Shown: in pieces, positions 16,808 to 25,861 of the stretch
How positions within the stretch are numbered: position 1 is the stretch's first letter
How the letters are laid out: each line of letters opens with the position of its first letter
Source of the DNA: Echinicola salinicaeni
GTDB taxonomy: Bacteria; Bacteroidota; Bacteroidia; Cytophagales; Cyclobacteriaceae
Reading direction: 5' to 3'
DNA: 64,000 nt
NCBI RefSeq assembly: GCF_014280965.1
Contig: NZ_JACODZ010000001.1
Location: forward strand, 434,001 to 498,000
Notes under the pieces: generated by a model
Told to the model about the DNA's origin: nothing
The model's database searches: none
What the model saw: only the letters and a program-made list of their open reading frames with translations
Position numbers and translations under genes: made by a program

Positions 16808-17815
16808 ATGAACACGCAAAAAAGATATTGGATTGTTTTAGTAATGAGTTTGGTGCTACTAAGTGGATGGGTGCCCAAGGTAAATGGACAAAGACAAATT
16901 CGACATGATATATCTTTGGATGCTATCCGTTTGAGTGATCCCGCAATTTTGGCCGATTCCAGTAGTCGTATGTATTATATGACTGGTACAGGGGGAAGGC
17001 TATGGAAGAGTAAGGACCTGAAAAAATGGAGCGGTCCTTTTAATGTTGTAGATATTGATAGTAGTTCATGGATGGGAAAGCGGCCAGCCATTTGGGCAGC
17101 AGAATTACATCAGTATAAGGGAAAGTATTATTATTTTGCCACCTTCACCAATAATGATGTTATTATAGATACCGTAGCGGGAACTGAGGTGCCTAGAAGG
17201 GCAAGTTATGTGTTAAGGAGCGATCGTCCAGATGGCCCATATAGCGCTTTTGGTGATGAGGATTATTTGCCAGCCGATTGGGCAACATTGGATGGAACTT
17301 TTTGGGAGGACGAGGACCACAAACCTTATATGGTATTTTGTCATGAATGGTTACAGACAGGCGATGGTACGATGGAAAAGATTCAACTGAAAGAAGACCT
17401 AAGTGGAAGTATTGGAGAAAGCAAATTATTGTTTCTCGCCAGTGATTCTCCATGGAGCAAAGGCCATAAAGATGGAAAAGTAGGGCCCAATGTGGTAACT
17501 GATGGTCCTTATTTGTTCAGAACAGCAACAGACCGCTTGGGCATGATCTGGACCAGCTGGGTGTTCGATGAGTATACCCAAGGGGTTGCCTATTCTAAAA
17601 GTGGGACTTTGGATGGCCCATGGATACAAGAAGCAAAAACAATTACTCCACCTAATTTTGGACACGGTATGCTGTTTCAGACGTTTGAGGGAAAGTGGCT
17701 GATGGCAGCACATAGCCATAGGGAGGAAAATGGAAGGTATATTCGGATTCCTCACCTATTTGAAGTGGATTTGAGTGGGGATGAATTGGAAATAATTGGG
17801 CCATATACTCCATAA
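16808..17815 (+). CDS. Glycoside hydrolase family 43 protein with DGP at the acid position
   Basis: The frame opens at 16757; the ATG at 16808 gives the signal peptide MNTQKRYWIVLVMSLVLLSG and 335 residues. Landmarks: IRLSDPAILADSSSRMYYMTG (base Asp), AIWAAELHQYKGKYYYFATF, LDGTFWEDEDHKPYMVFCHEW (modulating Asp) and NVVTDGPYLFRTATDRLGMIWTSW. In most GH43 enzymes the acid motif reads EGP; here it is TDGP. I recall VTDGP in a set of Bacteroidota GH43 proteins, so this may be a subfamily trait and not a defect. Whether Asp serves as acid is open. It converges on the regulator gene at 17830. Confidence 0.86.
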   Translation: MNTQKRYWIVLVMSLVLLSGWVPKVNGQRQIRHDISLDAIRLSDPAILADSSSRMYYMTGTGGRLWKSKDLKKWSGPFNVVDIDSSSWMGKRPAIWAAELHQYKGKYYYFATFTNNDVIIDTVAGTEVPRRASYVLRSDRPDGPYSAFGDEDYLPADWATLDGTFWEDEDHKPYMVFCHEWLQTGDGTMEKIQLKEDLSGSIGESKLLFLASDSPWSKGHKDGKVGPNVVTDGPYLFRTATDRLGMIWTSWVFDEYTQGVAYSKSGTLDGPWIQEAKTITPPNFGHGMLFQTFEGKWLMAAHSHREENGRYIRIPHLFEVDLSGDELEIIGPYTP

Positions 17816-17820
17816 TATTG

Positions 17821-17849
17821 ATGTGATGATCACTCGTCTGTCATCACAT
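17821..17849. terminator. Hairpin between convergent genes
   Basis: ATGTGATGA (17821-17829) and TCATCACAT (17841-17849) pair perfectly over 9 bp. The hairpin sits at the convergent end of the GH43 gene and the regulator gene, overlapping the last codons of the latter. There is no clear T-tract, so a bidirectional terminator role is only plausible. Confidence 0.4.
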
Positions 17850-18981
17850 CCCATAATAAAAGTTCCAGCTCCATGCTGGTTCGTTCTTTCCCTTTTACCA
17901 GAAAGATAGCGGTGAAATATTTCGAATTATTTAGCAGTTTTCCAAAATTGGATTGGAGCCATTTAATATCTGTAAACTTCTCCGTTGTAGCTTTTACACC
18001 AATATCATGGTCTGAAAAGAAAACAAATTGTTCGGTGTCATTGGGGCCTTTATATCGGGAAACTACGGCATGTTCGTAGACCTGTCCATCTTCTACACTT
18101 AAATTGATCAAGGTATCAATTCCTCGATCGGGATCTTTGAAATCAAGCATCCCTCTATTAATTGAAATATTGGGATTGACATCATTGAAAAAGTCAATAA
18201 AAGGGTTGCCGTTTTTTATGGGGCCGATATAAATAGAGTTGGACTCTGTAATATCCTTAATGGAAGTTTGAGAGCTGAACAGAATATTAAAATCCTTATT
18301 TTTCCGATGAAATAACCTGGAGATATGCATAGTACCAGTTGCCGCCATGCCTGTGACATAGGGATAATTGGCTGGCGTGATATCTTCTTTTTTATCCGGG
18401 TTGTTTTCTAGAAAACGATAATAGTCTTCCAGATTATTGATATTGTAATCACGGTTCCATCCAATTTCTCCAGTGGCAGTTTCTCCCATAATGCCAAAAA
18501 AATCGCCAATAAACAAGGTGGTCTCTTTTTGGCTGTCAAAATAGTCTTGCCATAAGAACGTATGTTCTTTTCGATTAATTAACCAAAAGGTTACTGAAAG
18601 GATCAGCACCAAAGTTGCAGCACCAAGAACAAGTTTGGTCTTATTAATTGATTTTTTATCCTCTTTGTTTTTAATGTAGTCAACCTGATATTGGCCCTTT
18701 TTTATTTGTACTTTCCAAGAATCACTGGCTCCTTCTGTGTGGTAGTACTTGTCTAATTTTTTCCGAAGGTGATAAATATTTACACGTATATGTGCAGCGC
18801 TTTTTTCATCCTCATAGGATTTGCCATATAGCTCCATACCTATGGTGGTTTCTTTTAGGTCTTTGCCTTCGTATGTAGCTTCAGCCAAGAACTTGAGAAG
18901 AACACTACTGGAAGGAGCCCTCTTGAAGGTTTTTGAGTTTATTATTTTCTCAATAATGTGACGTTTTTCTTTGATATCCAT
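17830..18981 (-). CDS. Membrane-spanning winged-helix regulator (one-component, PUL-linked)
   Basis: The longer frame starts at a TTG (19005); the ATG at 18981 (383 residues) is preferred. Residues 1-100 are rich in basic and helical segments (SVLLKFLAEATYEGKDLKE, HIRVNIYHLRKKLDKYY) and resemble a winged-helix DNA-binding domain with RxxxxxLRKKL as recognition helix. One transmembrane helix follows (LVLGAATLVLILSVTFWLI), then about 240 residues predicted outside the cytoplasm. The architecture is CadC-like: an outer sensor coupled through the membrane to DNA binding. It is divergent from the second susC with 254 bp between the two starts, so it is the likely local regulator. The outer domain is not one I recognise. 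Confidence 0.7.
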   Translation of the reverse strand: MDIKEKRHIIEKIINSKTFKRAPSSSVLLKFLAEATYEGKDLKETTIGMELYGKSYEDEKSAAHIRVNIYHLRKKLDKYYHTEGASDSWKVQIKKGQYQVDYIKNKEDKKSINKTKLVLGAATLVLILSVTFWLINRKEHTFLWQDYFDSQKETTLFIGDFFGIMGETATGEIGWNRDYNINNLEDYYRFLENNPDKKEDITPANYPYVTGMAATGTMHISRLFHRKNKDFNILFSSQTSIKDITESNSIYIGPIKNGNPFIDFFNDVNPNISINRGMLDFKDPDRGIDTLINLSVEDGQVYEHAVVSRYKGPNDTEQFVFFSDHDIGVKATTEKFTDIKWLQSNFGKLLNNSKYFTAIFLVKGKERTSMELELLLWDVMTDE

Positions 18982-19054
18982 ATTAATTCTATAAATGGGG
19001 CTCAATCCCTAAATTGAAATAAAATCCCCTTTTAAGTGTCCTGAGGCTATTTTG

Positions 19055-19075
19055 TAACGGTTAAGACTACCGTTA
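19055..19075. promoter_or_regulatory. Inverted repeat upstream of second susC
   Basis: TAACGGT (19055-19061) and ACCGTTA (19069-19075) form perfect 7-bp arms with a 7-nt spacer. The site lies in the divergent gap between the membrane-bound winged-helix regulator and susC, about 160 bp before susC. It is a reasonable operator candidate for that regulator; this is inferred from position only. Confidence 0.45.
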
Positions 19076-19235
19076 AATTAGTGTTAAATTTACATTTTTT
19101 ATTTCAAATTACCATATTTCCGTCATCAAACAGCGCTTAAGTATTAAGTCTTCAGTTCTGGTATAATATTGAGACTAACAACTTGATAGTTTCCGACTGA
19201 AGTTTGGTAATAATTAACAATTAACCTAAATATCT

Positions 19236-22205
19236 ATGAAGCACATTTTATTGAAAATGGCAGGGGCTTTTTTGATGCTCTGCCTAGCAATTAGTTTTTC
19301 ATTTGCTCAGTCAAGTGAAAGAACAATCACCGGAGTCGTCATTGACGAAGCAAGTCAAGAGCCTATCCCAGGAGCAACAGTTTTAGAAAAAGGAACTTCT
19401 AACGGTACAGCTACGGATATCGATGGGAATTTTAAGCTGGAGCTCAGCTCCCAAAATCCCATTTTAAATGTTTCTTTTATTGGCTATACTAGTAAAGAAG
19501 TAGAAGTAGGAAATGCTTCTGAGCTGACAATTTCACTAGCCGAGGATATCAGCCAACTGGAAGAAGTTGTGGTGGTCGGTTATGGTACGCAGAAGCGGTC
19601 TGATATTACAGGATCTGTAGCTTCTGTACCGAAAGACCGATTGAGTAATTTACCAGTAACGGATCTTACCCAAGCCATCCAGGGAACGACGGCCGGACTT
19701 AATGTAAGTCAAGGATCTTCCGTTCCGGGAAGCACTGGAGGTCTTCAAATTAGAGGTGTGAACTCCATCAATGCCAATACCAGTCCTTTTATCGTTGTGG
19801 ACGGTGCGCCCTTTTTTGGTTCTATCAATGATTTGAATGCCAATGATATCCAATCAATCGAGATTTTAAAGGATGCATCCGCTGTGGCCATTTATGGTAC
19901 TAGGGGGGCTAATGGTGTCATCTTGGTAACCACCAAAAGAGGGGATCAATCAGATGGCGCACCTAAGATCAATTATAGTGGTTATGTTGGTTTTGAGAGC
20001 ATGTCAAATGTATTGGAGCCGATGGGACCTGATGCTTATGTACAGAAATATGCCGATTATTTAACAGCTAATAATCAACCTCAAACTGCTGTTCTTCCCA
20101 ATGCATCTGAGGTCGAGAATTATGAAGCCGGTATCACTACTGATTGGTTGGATGAGGCTACCCAGCCTGGTAGAATTTCCGAACATAATTTGAGTATTTC
20201 TGGAGGTACGGAAAAAATCCAATATTATGTATCTGGCAGCCATTTGAAACAAAAAGGTGTAGTTAAAGGCTACCAGTTTGCACGTACCAATTTTAGAACA
20301 AATATAGATGCAGAAATTACCGATTGGCTGAAGGTAGGTACTTCTTCCTTTTTCACTGATAATAATTATGGTGGTGGAAGGGTTAATTGGTTAGAAGCTG
20401 CTGCAATGAGTCCTTATTCAGTTCCTTATGATGAGAATGGTGAATATATTATTTTCCCAATGAGTCCAGAGGAATTGTTTAAGAACCCTCTTTTGGGCTT
20501 GACTACCGATCGCGTAGATAGAAGAAGGACCCTTTCTGGTTCAGGTTATGCCGATATTACACCAGGTTTTATAGAAGGTTTGAAGTATCGTTTCAATGCT
20601 ACTTATGTGTATAATTTTGATCGCTTTGCAGGCTACACAGGTAGACAGTTTAATGACCGAAATGGTACTGCCAATATTTCCAATACCGAAAGAGCCAACT
20701 GGGTGATCGAAAATATCCTGACCTATGCAAAGGATATTGATAAGCACCACTTTGATATCACTGCATTGTACAGTGCCCAGAGCGTGGATTATTTTAATAG
20801 CAGTGCGCAGTCAAGAGGCTTTATTAACGATGCCCTATCTTATAATGGTATGGAAGCAGGTACTACCCAAGCAACATGGTCCAATGCCAATAACTACACC
20901 TTGCTTTCCCAAATGGGAAGACTGAATTATGCTTATGATAGTAAGTATTTGGTAACAGTAACCGCCAGAAGAGATGGGTATTCGGCCTTTGGTTCAAATA
21001 CCAGTAAATATGGTCTTTTCCCTTCCATGGCTTTGGGCTGGAATATCCACTATGAGGAATTCTTGAAAAATCAAACTGGATTGGGTGAGTTGAAGTTGAG
21101 GTTTTCTTATGGTCAATCAGGTAACCAGGCCATTTCTCCAAACCAGACCGTGTCTACTGCCAATACAGTACTACAGCCCTTTGGTGGAGCAGCTCAAGTT
21201 GGCGTATTGTATAATTCATTAGGAAATGCCGACTTAACTTGGGAAACCACCACTTCTGCGAACTTGGCATTGGACTTTGGTTTTGTGCAAAACAGAATTC
21301 GTGGTACAGTAGAAGTATATAAAACCAAAACAGAGGATATTCTACTTAGAAGAAACCTACCTACGATTACTGGTTATAATAATGTATGGGCCAATCTTGG
21401 TGAAATGCAGAACAAGGGTTTTGAGTTAACTTTGAATACGGTTAATATCGAAAAATCAGACTTCAGCTGGGAAACTTCTTTGAACTTCTCTACTTATAAA
21501 AATGAGATCTTGGATCTGTATGGAGATGGTAGAGATGATATCGGAAACCGATGGTTTATCGGCCAGCCTTTACGTGTGATATTTGATTATGAAAAAGTTG
21601 GTATTTGGCAGGAAGGGGAAGATGCTTCTTCTGTAGATCCAGTAGCAAAACCAGGTGACCTTAAATTTGTGGATCAAAATGGAGATGGACAGATTACTGC
21701 TGAAGACAGGGTGGTCATTGGACAGCGTGACCCTAAGTGGATTGGTGGTTTGACCAATACTTTCCGTTACAAAAACTGGAACTTGAGTATTTTCCTTCAA
21801 ACTTCTCAGGGTGGCTTGAAAAGCAATAGAGACCTGACCTATGCAGATGAGGCTTGGAGAAGAAACCTACCGGCAGAGTATGGCTATTGGACCCCTGAAA
21901 ATCCGAGCAACTACTGGCCATCTCTTGCTGCATTTAACCGATACAGAGGTTATCAGTTTGCAGAGGATTATAGTTATGTTCGAATCAAGGATGTCAGATT
22001 GAGTTATGTGGTTCCACAGACATTTTTGGAACGATATAACATAGGCGGTTTGACCATTTATGCAGCGGGTAGAAACCTACATACTTTCACCAATTGGTTC
22101 GGTTGGGATCCGGAAAACAACCAGGTTTCCCGTGGATCTAATGGTTGGGAAAACAACTACCCATTGGTTAAAACATTTTCCTTTGGTCTTAATCTAACCC
22201 TTTAA
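19236..22205 (+). CDS. SusC/RagA-family TonB-linked outer-membrane transporter
   Basis: 989 residues. The signal peptide ends in ISFSFAQ, then a carboxypeptidase-D-like domain (ITGVVIDEASQEPIPGATVLEKG), the family segment LEEVVVVGYGTQKRSDITGSVASV, a plug (IQSIEILKDASAVAIYGTRGANGVILVTTKRG) and a barrel ending TFSFGLNLTL. A repeated calcium-binding-like FVDQNGDGQITAEDRVVIG lies near residue 810. It differs clearly from the SusC at 8.5-11.6 kb, so the two pairs likely import different oligosaccharides or arose in separate PULs. susD follows after 11 bp. Confidence 0.97.
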   Translation: MKHILLKMAGAFLMLCLAISFSFAQSSERTITGVVIDEASQEPIPGATVLEKGTSNGTATDIDGNFKLELSSQNPILNVSFIGYTSKEVEVGNASELTISLAEDISQLEEVVVVGYGTQKRSDITGSVASVPKDRLSNLPVTDLTQAIQGTTAGLNVSQGSSVPGSTGGLQIRGVNSINANTSPFIVVDGAPFFGSINDLNANDIQSIEILKDASAVAIYGTRGANGVILVTTKRGDQSDGAPKINYSGYVGFESMSNVLEPMGPDAYVQKYADYLTANNQPQTAVLPNASEVENYEAGITTDWLDEATQPGRISEHNLSISGGTEKIQYYVSGSHLKQKGVVKGYQFARTNFRTNIDAEITDWLKVGTSSFFTDNNYGGGRVNWLEAAAMSPYSVPYDENGEYIIFPMSPEELFKNPLLGLTTDRVDRRRTLSGSGYADITPGFIEGLKYRFNATYVYNFDRFAGYTGRQFNDRNGTANISNTERANWVIENILTYAKDIDKHHFDITALYSAQSVDYFNSSAQSRGFINDALSYNGMEAGTTQATWSNANNYTLLSQMGRLNYAYDSKYLVTVTARRDGYSAFGSNTSKYGLFPSMALGWNIHYEEFLKNQTGLGELKLRFSYGQSGNQAISPNQTVSTANTVLQPFGGAAQVGVLYNSLGNADLTWETTTSANLALDFGFVQNRIRGTVEVYKTKTEDILLRRNLPTITGYNNVWANLGEMQNKGFELTLNTVNIEKSDFSWETSLNFSTYKNEILDLYGDGRDDIGNRWFIGQPLRVIFDYEKVGIWQEGEDASSVDPVAKPGDLKFVDQNGDGQITAEDRVVIGQRDPKWIGGLTNTFRYKNWNLSIFLQTSQGGLKSNRDLTYADEAWRRNLPAEYGYWTPENPSNYWPSLAAFNRYRGYQFAEDYSYVRIKDVRLSYVVPQTFLERYNIGGLTIYAAGRNLHTFTNWFGWDPENNQVSRGSNGWENNYPLVKTFSFGLNLTL

Positions 22206-22216
22206 TAACCCGAACA

Positions 22217-23902
22217 ATGAATATTCCAATGAAAAAAAATATAAAACTATTCTTCAGTGGCCTGTGCTTGATGGGCGCTTTGTCTGGATGTAGCGAAGGC
22301 TTCTTAGATGAAGAAGTACTGGACAGTTATGCACCTGAAGTATTAAAAGATAGGCTTGGATTTGAAGCAGCAGTAATTGGTTTACATTACCAATATGGTA
22401 CGATGTTTACGACTACTGATGATCAGACCATCCGTGGTGTGTGGCAGCTGGGAACTGACATTGCCTACGCGGCAGCTGGGAGATCCAATGGTGATGCACG
22501 TCCGCATTTTGATTATGAAATACTTAATTCTACCGATAATGCCGCCCGTAAGATATGGGGATCTTATTATCGGTTGATCAATAATGCCAATATACTGATC
22601 CAGAGTACTTCGGGAGGGCAAGTGGCTGGTGTTACAGATGAGGAAATGGCAGTGTTTAGGGCGGAAGCTAAGTTTTTCCGTGCCCTAGCTTATAATAATT
22701 TGGTGACGCACTTTGGTGATGTTCCATTATTGACTGACCCCTTGTCAGCACCAAAAACGGATTTTGTGCGTACTCCTGTAAGCGAGGTGGACAATGTTAT
22801 TGTAGAAGACTTACTTGAAGCAGTAGCAGCTCTTCCTCAAATTGGCGATGCACCTGCTGATGGACGTGCCAATCAAGAAATGGCCAGACAGTTGTTAGCG
22901 GAAGTATATCTTAGAAAAGGTGAAGATTCAAAAGCAGAGGCGCAGTGTACAGCAATTATCGACGGTGGTAGATTGAGTTTGGTGAGAGACAGGTATGGTG
23001 TAAAGGCCAATGATCCTGGAGATGCCTTTTCAGATATGTTCATTTTTGGTAACCAACGTAGGAGCCAAGGGAATACAGAAGGTATCTGGGTATTGGAAGC
23101 AGAAAATCCAGCAGATGTAACTGGAGGAAGCTCTGGTGCGCCGCAACAACGTAGGATTTGGGTATCGTCTTACCATGATCTTCCAGGCATGCATCCTTCT
23201 GACTCTACAGGCGGAAGAGGTATTGCCAGAATGAGGCTGAATAATTGGGTCATCTATGATTTGTATGATGATAACGATATGCGTAATTCAAAATACAATT
23301 TGAAAAGGACCTTGTATTTTAATCACCCTGACACTAAATATGATGCGATAAGAGGACAAGAAGTACCTTATGGGGAAGATGCTGAATTTACCCTTGAAGA
23401 TGGTTCTACAGTTAAAATATTTCAAGCAGATACCATTTACAAATATGTTCCATATACCCTAAAATGGGGACAGTATGATCCGCGTGATAATTTTGGCTGG
23501 GGAATGTGGAAGGACTTTATCTTGATGAGACTTGGGGAGACCTATTTGCTTAGAGCAGAAGCAAGGATGAAACAAGGTAATTTATCTGGTGCTGCGGCTG
23601 ATATTAATGTTCTGCGTGAACGTGCACATGCTGACATGGTAAGTGCTAATGATATCGATTTGGATTTTATTCTAGATGAAAGAGCAAGGGAATTATTAGC
23701 TGAAGAAAACAGGAGAAAGACTCTTGTGCGAACAGGAACTTTGGTAGAGCGTGCAAAGCGCCTAAATGGTGAGGAACCATTGGCTGGAGGGGCACTGGAA
23801 ACTACCAACGGTTTGAATGAAAATCATCTTTTGATGCCTATTCCACAAACTGAGATAGATCTAAATAAAGATGCTGATCTTGGTCAAAATACGGGATATT
23901 GA
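22217..23902 (+). CDS. SusD/RagB-family nutrient-binding outer-membrane lipoprotein
   Basis: 561 residues (a second ATG at 22229 is an equally good start). The lipobox is MGALSGCSEGFLDEE. SusD landmarks: RAEAKFFRALAYNNLVTHFGDVPLLTDP (about residue 150-178), MARQLLAEVYLRKGEDSKAEAQCTAIIDGG, MRLGETYLLRAEARMKQGNLSGAAADINVLRERA (about 435-470) and LLMPIPQTEIDLNKDADLGQNTGY at the end. It binds glycans at the cell surface together with the SusC encoded immediately upstream. A strong terminator follows, so susCD may be expressed separately from the enzyme genes downstream. Confidence 0.96.
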   Translation: MNIPMKKNIKLFFSGLCLMGALSGCSEGFLDEEVLDSYAPEVLKDRLGFEAAVIGLHYQYGTMFTTTDDQTIRGVWQLGTDIAYAAAGRSNGDARPHFDYEILNSTDNAARKIWGSYYRLINNANILIQSTSGGQVAGVTDEEMAVFRAEAKFFRALAYNNLVTHFGDVPLLTDPLSAPKTDFVRTPVSEVDNVIVEDLLEAVAALPQIGDAPADGRANQEMARQLLAEVYLRKGEDSKAEAQCTAIIDGGRLSLVRDRYGVKANDPGDAFSDMFIFGNQRRSQGNTEGIWVLEAENPADVTGGSSGAPQQRRIWVSSYHDLPGMHPSDSTGGRGIARMRLNNWVIYDLYDDNDMRNSKYNLKRTLYFNHPDTKYDAIRGQEVPYGEDAEFTLEDGSTVKIFQADTIYKYVPYTLKWGQYDPRDNFGWGMWKDFILMRLGETYLLRAEARMKQGNLSGAAADINVLRERAHADMVSANDIDLDFILDERARELLAEENRRKTLVRTGTLVERAKRLNGEEPLAGGALETTNGLNENHLLMPIPQTEIDLNKDADLGQNTGY

Positions 23903-23917
23903 TGTTATAAAAAAACG

Positions 23918-23958
23918 GCTACCTAGGGATAATAAAAATGAGCGTCCCTAGGTAGCCA
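23918..23958 (+). terminator. Terminator after second susD
   Basis: GGCTACCTAGGGA (23918-23930) and TCCCTAGGTAGCC (23946-23958) form a perfect 13-bp stem with a 15-nt loop, followed by AATTTTTC. It lies 16 bp after the susD stop and is A-flanked on the other side, so it could work on both strands. Confidence 0.85.
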
Positions 23959-24069
23959 ATTTTTCTCGGCACAAGGATTATGTTATTAGTGTAATATATA
24001 AATCTAGATTAAACATTTAATTGTATTTTCGAGCTGATGTGAAATTTATTACACTTGAATATTATAAAT

Positions 24070-24888
24070 ATGTTTAAACTAAGACATGCTACATTCCTTG
24101 CTTTAATACTTTGTGTAAGTTGTAGTACTGGCAGCTCGAAAAGCAGCGAAAAACAAGAAGCCCAAAAAGAATGGCAAACACTCTTTAATGGTAAAGACCT
24201 AGAGGGCTGGATCCCTAAAATTCACCACCATGAATCAGGAGAAAATTACAGGGAAACATTTAGGGTGCAGGATGGGGCTATTTTAGTAAAATATGATGGT
24301 TATGATGAAGGTTTTGACGAGCGGTATGGTCACCTTTTTTACAAAGAACCATTTTCCTCTTTCCACTTAAAATGGAAATACCGTTTTACAGATGAATGGC
24401 TGGAGGATGCTCCTAGCTATACCTATAGAAACAGTGGTGTAATGTTCCATTCCCAGTCTCCCGAAAGTCAATTGAAAGAGCAGGATTGGCCTATCTCTGT
24501 AGAATATCAAATGTTGGCAGAAGCCAAGGAAGGAGTGCCTAGGCCCACAGGAAATATGTGTTCTCCAGGTACCGAGGTTTATTTTGAAGGAGAAATGGAT
24601 CCACGACATTGTATCAATTCCACCTCCCAGACCTACCAATGGGATGAATGGGTGCAAGCGGATTTGATAGTCTATGAGGATTCCTTGGTCATCCATATGG
24701 TTAACGGAGATACCGTTTTACAATACACAAAACCACAAATTGGTGGTGGAGTGGCCAATCGCTTTGATCCTGAATTAAAGGTGGATGGGAAGATGTTGAC
24801 AGAAGGTTATATCGGTTTGCAGTCAGAAGGACAAGGTGTAATGTTCAAGGATATTCAAATTATGGATTTGTCCAAAAAAGATAATTAG
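24070..24888 (+). CDS. DUF1080 (3-keto-disaccharide hydrolase-like) lipoprotein
   Basis: The ATG at 24070 (272 residues) gives the lipoprotein signal LRHATFLALILCVSCSTG; an upstream TTG at 24055 is less likely. DUF1080 hallmarks are WQTLFNGKDLEGWIPKI at the start, a concanavalin-like beta-sandwich with FHLKWKYRFTDEW, YRNSGVMFHSQSPE and SVEYQMLAEAKEG, and the C-terminal GYIGLQSEGQGVMFKDIQIMDL. Some family members hydrolyse 3-keto-glucosides; others are uncharacterised. It is the first gene after the susCD terminator, and the GH16 gene follows after only 4 bp, indicating co-transcription. Confidence 0.88.
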   Translation: MFKLRHATFLALILCVSCSTGSSKSSEKQEAQKEWQTLFNGKDLEGWIPKIHHHESGENYRETFRVQDGAILVKYDGYDEGFDERYGHLFYKEPFSSFHLKWKYRFTDEWLEDAPSYTYRNSGVMFHSQSPESQLKEQDWPISVEYQMLAEAKEGVPRPTGNMCSPGTEVYFEGEMDPRHCINSTSQTYQWDEWVQADLIVYEDSLVIHMVNGDTVLQYTKPQIGGGVANRFDPELKVDGKMLTEGYIGLQSEGQGVMFKDIQIMDLSKKDN

Positions 24889-24892
24889 GAAT

Positions 24893-25789
24893 ATGATTAA
24901 TAGGAATCGCTTAGCCCAGTTACTGTGTTGCCCATTGATCATAAGTTTAGGAGCATGTTCAAATGGTGAGAGCAAAGGAAATACACAGGCTGATATTTCG
25001 GAATACCCCGGTTATGAATTGGTCTGGCAGGAGGAGTTTGATGAGGATGGGAAGCCCAATGAGGCTTATTGGTCTTATGAAAAGGGATTGGTAAGAAACC
25101 ATGAATTACAGTATTATCAAGAAGAAAATGCCAATGTGAGCAATGGCTTTTTGGTTATTGAAGGAAAAAGAGAGGAGATCAAGAATGAGCGTTATGAGGC
25201 AGGTAGTGATGATTGGAGGAAGAACCAGGAATACGCCCATTACAGCTCAGCAAGTATTAATACGCGTGGGAAAAAAGAATTCAAATATGGCCTGATAGAG
25301 GTTCGGGCGAAGATTGATACTGCCTTGGGAATGTGGCCAGCAATTTGGACCTTGGGGATTTCCAAAAGGTGGCCCGCCAATGGTGAAGTGGATATCATGG
25401 AGTACTACCGTGTCAATGGTCAGGCAACTATTTTGGCCAACGCGGCTTGGAAGAAAACAGGAGGAGCATATGCATCCGAATGGGATGAGCAAAAAATACC
25501 CTTTTCAAAGTTCTTGGAGAAGGATCCTGAATGGCCAAATAAATTTCATGTTTGGAAAATGGACTGGAGCGAGGATCATATCAAGTTATACCTTGATGAT
25601 GAACTATTAAATGAAATAGACTTAAAAAATACCCTCAACCCTGATGGCTTTAACCCATTTCATCAGCCTCATTATATCCTGCTTAACCTGGCAATAGGAG
25701 GGAATGGAGGTGATCCATCCTACACTGGTTTTCCGAAGGAATATTGGGTAGACTATGTCAGGGTTTATCAAAAACCAAACAGGTATTAG
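24893..25789 (+). CDS. Glycoside hydrolase family 16 lipoprotein
   Basis: 298 residues with a lipobox in IISLGACSNG. The GH16 active site is clear: WPANGEVDIMEYYRVNG (about residue 162-178), matching E-[I/V]-D-[I/V]-M-E, where the first Glu is the nucleophile and the last the acid/base. Other landmarks are YELVWQEEFDEDGKPNEAYWSYE, YGLIEVRAKIDTALGMWPAIWTLG and YILLNLAIGGNGGDPSYTGFPKEYWVDYVRVYQ. Retaining GH16 enzymes cleave internal beta-1,3/1,4-glucans or beta-1,3-galactans. The neighbours favour an endo-acting enzyme on the PUL target, which the sequence alone does not settle. Confidence 0.94.
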   Translation: MINRNRLAQLLCCPLIISLGACSNGESKGNTQADISEYPGYELVWQEEFDEDGKPNEAYWSYEKGLVRNHELQYYQEENANVSNGFLVIEGKREEIKNERYEAGSDDWRKNQEYAHYSSASINTRGKKEFKYGLIEVRAKIDTALGMWPAIWTLGISKRWPANGEVDIMEYYRVNGQATILANAAWKKTGGAYASEWDEQKIPFSKFLEKDPEWPNKFHVWKMDWSEDHIKLYLDDELLNEIDLKNTLNPDGFNPFHQPHYILLNLAIGGNGGDPSYTGFPKEYWVDYVRVYQKPNRY

Positions 25790-25861
25790 GCCTTTCGACC
25801 TTAGTCTTTTAAAATGAAGCGTATATTTGAAGGAATTTAATTCCATAAAAAATAAAAAATA

